Below are positions 13,782 through 18,061 of a DNA stretch of 18,061 nucleotides, piece after piece. Where the stretch lies: contig CAJUEG010000052.1 of the NCBI GenBank assembly GCA_910584835.1, positions 1 to 18,061 on the forward strand. The letters run 5' to 3'. Position numbers and translations under genes: made by a program. The notes under the pieces were generated by a model. That model was not told where the DNA came from and did no database searches. It was given only the letters and a program-made list of their open reading frames with translations. The DNA comes from an uncultured Oscillospiraceae bacterium. GTDB lineage: Bacteria > Bacillota > Clostridia > Oscillospirales > Oscillospiraceae. Position 1 is the first letter of the stretch, and the number at the start of each line of letters is the position of its first letter.

Positions 13782-14894
13782 ATGAGAGTGATATTCACCT
13801 GCGGCGGCTCGGCGGGCCACGTGAACCCCGCCCTGGCCGTGGCCCAGCAGTTTGAGGCACGCCACCCCGGCTGTGAGATTTTGTTCGTAGGCGCGGAGCG
13901 GGGAATGGAGCAGCGGCTGGTCAAACAGGCGGGCTACCCCATTGAGACGGTGAAGGTGTCCACCTTCGAGCGCGCCTGGAGCTGGAAGGTCATCAAGCAC
14001 AACGTGAGCAGCGCCTTCAAGCTGCCGGTGGGCCAGCATGAGGCGGCCTCCATCTTGAAAAAATTCAAGCCGGACCTGGTGGTGGGCACCGGGGGCTACG
14101 CCTCCTATCCCGCCGTCCATGAGGCGGCCCGGCGGCGCGTCCCCTGCGCCATCCACGAGTCCAACGCCTACCCGGGGCTGACCACGAGGGCGCTGGCCAA
14201 CAAGGTGGACCTGGTGATGGTGGGCTTCCCGGAGGCGGCGGCCTACTACAAGGAGGCCAGGCGGGTGGCCGTCACCGGCACCCCTGTCCGGGGGGAGTTT
14301 TTCACCCTGGACCGGGAGCAGGCCAGGCTGCGGCTGGGGCTGCTGGACAGCCAGCCCCTGGTCATCTCCTTCTGGGGCTCCCAGGGGGCGGGGCACATGA
14401 GCGAAAAAACGGTGGACTTCGCGGAGCGCTGGGCCGCCGAGGGCAGGCCGTTCCACTACGTCCACGCGGCCGGGCGGGATTACGAGGACATGACCGCCGA
14501 GCTCGCCAGGCGGGGCGTGGCGGTGACGGACCGGGAAATCAGGCCGTACATCGACGATATGCCGGTGGTGATGGCCGCCGCCGATCTGGTCATCTGCCGG
14601 GCGGGGGCGTCCACCATCGGGGAGCTGACCGCCTTGGGCAAGCCCGCCATCCTGGTGCCGTCCCCCTTTGTGGCGGCCAACCACCAGTTCAAAAACGCCA
14701 AGGTGCTGGCGGACCGGGGCGGTGTGGAGCTGGTGGAGGAAAAGGACTGCACCGGGGAGGGGCTCTATCAGGCGGCGATGAGGCTGCTGGCCGACGGCGC
14801 CCGCCGGGCAGCCATGGGCCGGGCGCTGAAGGAGCTGGCCGCTCCCCATGCCGCCCAGGATATCTACGAAAACCTTATCAAGCTCATAAAATAA
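13782..14894 (+). CDS. murG: MurG, lipid II-forming GlcNAc transferase
   Basis: MurG adds N-acetylglucosamine from UDP-GlcNAc to lipid I on the cytoplasmic face of the membrane, giving lipid II. The 370-residue product has the GT-B glycosyltransferase layout: the N-terminal glycine loop GGSAGH (8-13) and a C-terminal donor-binding region RAGASTIGELTALGKPAI (273 onward, with Glu281 in the conserved position). The linker motif normally written GGSQGA reads FWGSQGAGHMSE, a modest divergence. The ATG at 13782 starts the homology directly; the ribosome binding site GAGGA is close (4 bases), suggesting modest initiation. The 152-base spacer from ftsW is non-coding. murA follows after 60 bases. Confidence 0.95.
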   Translation: MRVIFTCGGSAGHVNPALAVAQQFEARHPGCEILFVGAERGMEQRLVKQAGYPIETVKVSTFERAWSWKVIKHNVSSAFKLPVGQHEAASILKKFKPDLVVGTGGYASYPAVHEAARRRVPCAIHESNAYPGLTTRALANKVDLVMVGFPEAAAYYKEARRVAVTGTPVRGEFFTLDREQARLRLGLLDSQPLVISFWGSQGAGHMSEKTVDFAERWAAEGRPFHYVHAAGRDYEDMTAELARRGVAVTDREIRPYIDDMPVVMAAADLVICRAGASTIGELTALGKPAILVPSPFVAANHQFKNAKVLADRGGVELVEEKDCTGEGLYQAAMRLLADGARRAAMGRALKELAAPHAAQDIYENLIKLIK

Positions 14895-14900
14895 CGGTTT

Positions 14901-14951
14901 AAAGCCTTTCCGCATAGGATGAAGCGAGATTTCTTTCTATGGGGAGGCTTT
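14901..14951 (+). promoter_or_regulatory. hairpin sequestering the murA ribosome binding site
   Basis: AAAGCCT (14901-14907) pairs with AGGCTTT (14945-14951), T14908 with G14944, CC (14910-14911) with GG (14942-14943), and CATAG (14913-14917) with CTATG (14937-14941). This makes 15 pairs with two single-base bulges and a 19-base loop. The right arm contains the whole murA GGGGAGG (14941-14947). If formed in the mRNA it would block initiation at murA until opened by a ribosome, protein or alternative fold. No ligand class is recognised. Confidence 0.6.
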
Positions 14952-14954
14952 GCC

Positions 14955-16211
14955 ATGAGCGTGATGTATCTTCGGGGCGGGACGCCGCTGGAGGGGGAAT
15001 TGACGGTCCACGGGGCGAAAAACAGCGTGCTGCCCATACTTGCCGCCTGTCTGCTGGCCCAGGGGCCGGTGATGCTCCACAACTGCCCCCGGCTCACCGA
15101 CGTGACCGCCGCGGTCAATATTCTGCGCCGCCTGGGCTGCCGGGTGGAGCAGGAGGGGCATACCATTGCCGTGGACCCTACCGGGGCGTCCGGGTGCTCC
15201 ATCTCGGAGGAGCAGATGCGCTCCATGCGCTCGTCCATCATCTTCCTCGGGCCGCTGCTGGCCAGGGCGGGGGAGGCCCATCTTACCTATCCGGGCGGGT
15301 GTGAGCTGGGTCCCAGGCCCATCGACCTGCATCTGTCCGCTATCCGCTCACTGGGGTGCGAGGTGAGCGAGGACCGGGGCATCCACTGCCAGGGCAGGCC
15401 GGCGGGGGGCGAGGTGCACCTGGCCCTGCCCAGCGTGGGGGCCACGGAAAACGCCATGCTGTGCGCCGTGGGGGCGTCCGGCCCCACCACCATTGCCAAC
15501 GCCGCCCGGGAGCCGGAGATCGGCGACCTTCAGAGCTTCCTCAACAGCCTGGGGGCCTGCGTCCAGGGCGCGGGCAGCTCCACCATCACCGTGGAGGGGG
15601 GCAGGGCGCTGTCCGGCGGGGAGTATACCGTGATGGGGGACCGCATTGTGGCCGCCACCCTGCTGTCCGCCGCCGCCTCCGCCGGAGGGCGGGTGCGGCT
15701 GGGCGGGGTGGACTGGCGGCACCTGGCCACGGTGCTCTCGGTGTTCCACCAGGCCGGGTGCAGGGTGGAGAGCAAACTGGAGTACGTAGAGCTGGAGCGG
15801 GACCGGGACACGCCGCTGAAGGGGGTGCCCACCATCCGCACCGCGCCCTATCCCGGTTTTCCCACCGACGCCCAGGCCCCCGTTATGGCGGCGCTGGCGG
15901 CGTCCCAGGGGTGCACGCTGTTTGTGGAGGCCATGTTCGACAGCCGCTACCGGCATGTGCCCGAACTCATCCGCATGGGGGCGGACATCACCACCGAGGG
16001 GAGGGTGGCCCTGGTCCGGGGCGTGGACCGGCTCCACGGAGCGCGGGTGGAGGCCTTCGATCTGCGGGGCGGCGGAGCGCTGGCCGCGGCGGCTCTGGGC
16101 GCGGAGGGGACCACGGCCCTGTCCGGGTTGAACCACATCGACCGGGGATATGAGAGCCTGGAGGAGATGCTCCGTTCCCTGGGGGCCGATGTGGAGCGGC
16201 GGGAAGCGTGA
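14955..16211 (+). CDS. murA: UDP-N-acetylglucosamine 1-carboxyvinyltransferase MurA
   Basis: MurA transfers enolpyruvate from PEP to UDP-GlcNAc, the first committed step of peptidoglycan synthesis. The 418-residue product is collinear with the E. coli enzyme (419). Lys22-Asn23 (GAKNSVLP), the catalytic loop cysteine Cys116 (PGGCELG; Cys115 in E. coli), Asp305 (FPTDAQAP), Arg371 (FDLRGG) and Arg397 (DRGYE) all fall at the expected places. The cysteine makes it a normal fosfomycin target. The ATG at 14955 has GGAGG 7 bases upstream; an in-frame ATG at 14919 lies in the loop of the leader hairpin and adds 12 residues without homology. Many Bacillota have a second paralogue (MurZ); which this is cannot be decided here. 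Confidence 0.96.
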   Translation: MSVMYLRGGTPLEGELTVHGAKNSVLPILAACLLAQGPVMLHNCPRLTDVTAAVNILRRLGCRVEQEGHTIAVDPTGASGCSISEEQMRSMRSSIIFLGPLLARAGEAHLTYPGGCELGPRPIDLHLSAIRSLGCEVSEDRGIHCQGRPAGGEVHLALPSVGATENAMLCAVGASGPTTIANAAREPEIGDLQSFLNSLGACVQGAGSSTITVEGGRALSGGEYTVMGDRIVAATLLSAAASAGGRVRLGGVDWRHLATVLSVFHQAGCRVESKLEYVELERDRDTPLKGVPTIRTAPYPGFPTDAQAPVMAALAASQGCTLFVEAMFDSRYRHVPELIRMGADITTEGRVALVRGVDRLHGARVEAFDLRGGGALAAAALGAEGTTALSGLNHIDRGYESLEEMLRSLGADVERREA

Positions 16212-16259
16212 GGATAGCCGTGAGGCCAATCCAAGCGTGACAGGGAAGCGTGAGGATAG
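16201..16259 (+). repeat. duplication of the murA stop-codon region
   Basis: GGGAAGCGTGAGGATAG occurs exactly at 16201-16217, spanning the murA stop codon (16209-16211), and again at 16243-16259. The period is 42 bases. The intervening bases include a further AAGCGTGA word (16233-16240). Confidence 0.8.
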
Positions 16260-16588
16260 GCGCGCAGGGGAGCTTGGAGCGCCGGGAGGTATGAGCCAGC
16301 CCGCGGGTTGTGGGGCCCCATCCGCTTGCGGCGCCCGGACACAAGCGGCAGCACAAATAGGGAAAAACGGGGCGAAAGCACCATGCGCCGGAAGGACTGC
16401 ACCTGCTCCTCAGTAGAATTCCCCCCCGCAGCCAGGGGGTTCTTAGGGGGAAAGCCGCCTGGAGCGCGGAGCGCGAGGGGGCGGCGTCCCCCTAAGGGTG
16501 TCTTTGGTTACTTTCCGCACAGGCAGAAAGTAACCCCCGCCGGAGGCGCCCCATTGCGGGGCCGCAAAAGAGAACGGAGGTGACCACC
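16212..16588. other. 377-base non-coding spacer between murA and ftsQ
   Basis: No credible gene was found. The stretch holds the 3'-end duplication (to 16259), a purine-rich segment with GGAGCTTGG as in the ftsW-murG spacer, a small CCGCTTG/CAAGCGG inverted repeat (16322-16328/16342-16348), and a compound palindromic element (16442-16535). The ftsQ ribosome binding site follows. An open frame from about 16308 to 16583 runs through the palindromes and lacks a plausible protein composition. I see no consensus promoter. Confidence 0.6.
16442..16535. repeat. compound palindromic element (MITE/REP-like)
   Basis: CTTAGGGGGA (16442-16451) pairs perfectly with TCCCCCTAAG (16487-16496), and inside it GCCGCC (16454-16459) pairs with GGCGGC (16480-16485), so a long stem encloses a 20-base loop. 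Ten bases later GGTTACTTTC (16506-16515) pairs with GAAAGTAACC (16526-16535) around a 10-base loop. Two stacked perfect inverted repeats in a non-coding spacer suggest a dispersed palindromic repeat. It carries no transposase; copy number in the genome is unknown. Confidence 0.6.
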
Positions 16589-17353
16589 ATGGCAAGACAG
16601 CGCAGACACAGCCGGCCCAGCCGCCGGCGCGGCCGCTTCGGCGGGCTGTATAAAGTGCTGTCCGTGCTGCTCATTGCCGCGGCGGTCATCACCGCCTGCG
16701 TGGTGTTTTTCCGGGTCAACGGCATCCAGGTGGAGGGGAATGTGCGCTATACGCCGGAGGAGATCATTGCGGCCTCCGGCATTCAGATAGGGGACAACCT
16801 TATCGCTCTGTCCAGGGGGCGGATTTCTACGGGCATACGCGCCCAGCTGCCCTATGTGGAGCGGGTGTCTATTCAGCGCGCCTACCCGGACAAGCTGGTG
16901 ATCCGGGTGACGGAGCGGGTGGCGTCGGCGTCGGTGGACTCCGCCGAGGGCCGCTGGCTCATCTCCTCCCAGGGCAAGCTGCTGGAAAAGGACAACGGAA
17001 GCGTCAGGACGGTGCAGATCACCGGCCTGACGGCGGTGGGGCCCTATGCGGGGGGGACGCTTCAGGTGGAGGAGGAGGAACAGCCCACCCTGGACTATGT
17101 GAAGGAGCTGCTGACGGCGGTGGAGAGCCACGGAATGCTGGAGCAGTGCTCCCGGCTGGAGTGCGATTCGGCCACCTCCATGACGCTGCACTACGGCATT
17201 TACCGCATCAAGCTGCCCCGGGGCGGGGACTATGATTACTGCGTCCGGCTGGCCCAGGCGGCGCTGTCCAGCGGAAAGATCCAGGAGGGGCAGAGCGGGC
17301 TGCTGGACCTGACGGTGACCCCCAATCGGGCGCGTTTTATCCCGGACCACTAA
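16589..17353 (+). CDS. ftsQ: FtsQ/DivIB family cell division protein
   Basis: FtsQ (DivIB) is a bitopic membrane protein that links FtsL and DivIC in the divisome. The 254-residue product has a very basic cytoplasmic tail (residues 1-22), one membrane segment (about 23-41) and an external POTRA domain starting at FRVNGIQVEGNVRYTPEEII. The POTRA domain continues through the typical LPYVERVSIQRAYPDKLVIRVTER, after which comes the beta domain. The ATG at 16589 has a near-perfect GGAGGTGA (from 16576) with about 8 bases spacing; the GTG at 16580 is part of that site and is not the start. ftsA is not present downstream; ftsZ follows with its own promoter. Confidence 0.93.
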   Translation: MARQRRHSRPSRRRGRFGGLYKVLSVLLIAAAVITACVVFFRVNGIQVEGNVRYTPEEIIAASGIQIGDNLIALSRGRISTGIRAQLPYVERVSIQRAYPDKLVIRVTERVASASVDSAEGRWLISSQGKLLEKDNGSVRTVQITGLTAVGPYAGGTLQVEEEEQPTLDYVKELLTAVESHGMLEQCSRLECDSATSMTLHYGIYRIKLPRGGDYDYCVRLAQAALSSGKIQEGQSGLLDLTVTPNRARFIPDH

Positions 17354-17380
17354 AAAATTTCTCCAGCGCACAGCTTTCTA

Positions 17381-17409
17381 TTGACTGCATGGAGAAAAAA
17401 GGGTACAAT
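17381..17409 (+). promoter_or_regulatory. promoter of ftsZ
   Basis: TTGACT (17381-17386) and TACAAT (17404-17409) are 17 bases apart, 28 bases after the ftsQ stop. The leader would be about 60 bases. An 8-bp inverted repeat, TTTCTCCA (17358-17365) and TGGAGAAA (17390-17397), brackets the -35 box and may be a regulator site. ftsZ can therefore be transcribed independently of the long upstream operon. Confidence 0.75.
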
Positions 17410-17475
17410 ACAAGATGTAGCTTTGCGCTTTGGAATGGATAACAATTCGTTGTTTTACATAGGAGGGTCATGGGT

Positions 17476-18061
17476 ATGGCTTTTGTAATGGATTCCACCG
17501 CCAACCACGAGGACGTCTTAAAGGTCATCGGCGTAGGCGGCGGCGGCAATAATGTGGTGAACCGCATGGTTCGCTCCGGGATGCAGGGCGTGGAGTTCAT
17601 CGCGGTGAACACCGACCGGCAGTGCCTCAACGCCTCTGAGGCCACCCAGAAGCTGGCCATCGGGGAGAAGCTCACCGGCGGCAAGGGCGCGGGCGCCAAT
17701 CCGGAGGTGGGCCGGGAGTCCGCCAAGGAGAGCAAGGAACAGATCACCGCCCTGCTGGAGGGGGCGGACATGGTATTTGTCACCGCCGGCATGGGGGGCG
17801 GCACCGGCACCGGCGCGGCCCCCGTGGTGGCCGAAATCGCCAAGGAAAAGGGCATCCTCACCGTGGGGGTGGTCACCAAGCCCTTCAACTTTGAGGGACG
17901 CCGCCGCATGGAGCAGGCCGCCCAGGGTATCGAGGAGCTGCGCCAGAAAGTGGACTCGCTGGTCATCATCCCCAATGACCGCCTCCAGTACGCCACCGAC
18001 GAGAAAATCACCTTTGCCAACGCCTTTGCCATCGCCGACGACGTGCTGCGCCAGGCGGTGC
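17476..18061 (+). CDS. ftsZ: cell division protein FtsZ, 3' end cut by window
   Basis: FtsZ is the tubulin-like GTPase that forms the cytokinetic ring. 195 residues of the GTPase domain are visible, about half of a typical protein. The nucleotide-binding loop VIGVGGGGNNVVNRM, NTDRQCL, the tubulin signature GGGTGTGAAP and the NFEGRRRMEQA segment are all present in order. The ATG at 17476 is preferred because AGGAGG (17461-17466) is then 9 bases away; the in-frame ATG at 17470 would be only 3 bases from it. The frame is open to the last base. Its position directly after ftsQ with no ftsA between them is the notable point. Confidence 0.98.
   Translation, partial: MAFVMDSTANHEDVLKVIGVGGGGNNVVNRMVRSGMQGVEFIAVNTDRQCLNASEATQKLAIGEKLTGGKGAGANPEVGRESAKESKEQITALLEGADMVFVTAGMGGGTGTGAAPVVAEIAKEKGILTVGVVTKPFNFEGRRRMEQAAQGIEELRQKVDSLVIIPNDRLQYATDEKITFANAFAIADDVLRQAV

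Noticed and set aside
13539..14915. 458-codon minus-strand frame antisense to murG
   Set aside because: Shadow of a GC-rich gene; no domain and no ribosome binding site of note.
16308..16583. Possible 91-residue gene upstream of ftsQ
   Set aside because: It translates through the palindromic element, has no hydrophobic core and ends on the ftsQ ribosome binding site; a repeat-derived open frame.
17433..17447. GGATAACAATT resembling half of the lac operator upstream of ftsZ
   Set aside because: Only a half-site by chance in an AT-rich leader; no symmetric partner and no lac context.
1..18061. tRNA, rRNA, CRISPR, prophage or integrated element
   Set aside because: No cloverleaf, rRNA-like stretch, spaced direct-repeat array, integrase or transposase frame was seen on either strand.

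Overview
The window is an 18 kb stretch of high-GC DNA, almost all coding on the + strand, and reads as the chromosome of a Gram-positive anaerobe. Bacillota (Clostridia) is indicated by MutS2, an HPr with both His15 and Ser46, a PASTA-bearing division PBP in a division/cell-wall (dcw) cluster, and strong AGGAGG-type ribosome binding sites. The GC content and the palindromic, purine-rich spacers suggest the Oscillospiraceae (Flavonifractor/Oscillibacter-like). The family placement is inference; no 16S gene or other marker is present.

Left part (1-5823): the 3' end of mutS2; a monocistronic HPr gene with its own promoter and terminator; then a tight operon uvrC-rsmD-coaD plus a gene for an unrecognised coiled-coil protein. 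uvrC/rsmD and rsmD/coaD overlap as ATGA, and a large hairpin closes the operon. A fully consensus promoter (TTGACA-N16-TATAAT) lies inside rsmD and could give coaD its own transcript.

Right part (5956-18061): the dcw cluster mraZ-rsmH-ftsL-ftsI-(degenerate Mur-ligase-like gene)-mraY-ftsW-murG-murA-ftsQ-ftsZ. These genes make lipid I and lipid II (MurA, MraY, MurG), build the septal synthase (FtsW with a class B PBP, plus FtsL and FtsQ) and form the Z ring (FtsZ, cut by the window end). The upstream region has a good promoter, a second extended -10 promoter, and 10-bp-period TGGAG repeats between them that look like a MraZ operator. ftsZ has its own good promoter.

Most of the window is ordinary housekeeping DNA. 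Several things stand out. murE, murF and murD are absent from their usual places. A 175-residue protein resembling a shrunken, catalytically dead Mur ligase central domain sits between ftsI and mraY. A 15-bp hairpin would bury the murA ribosome binding site. The spacers after mraY, ftsW and murA are made of purine-rich AGCG words, near-exact duplications and compound palindromes instead of genes. I saw no tRNA, rRNA, CRISPR array, intact insertion sequence or riboswitch of a class I recognise.
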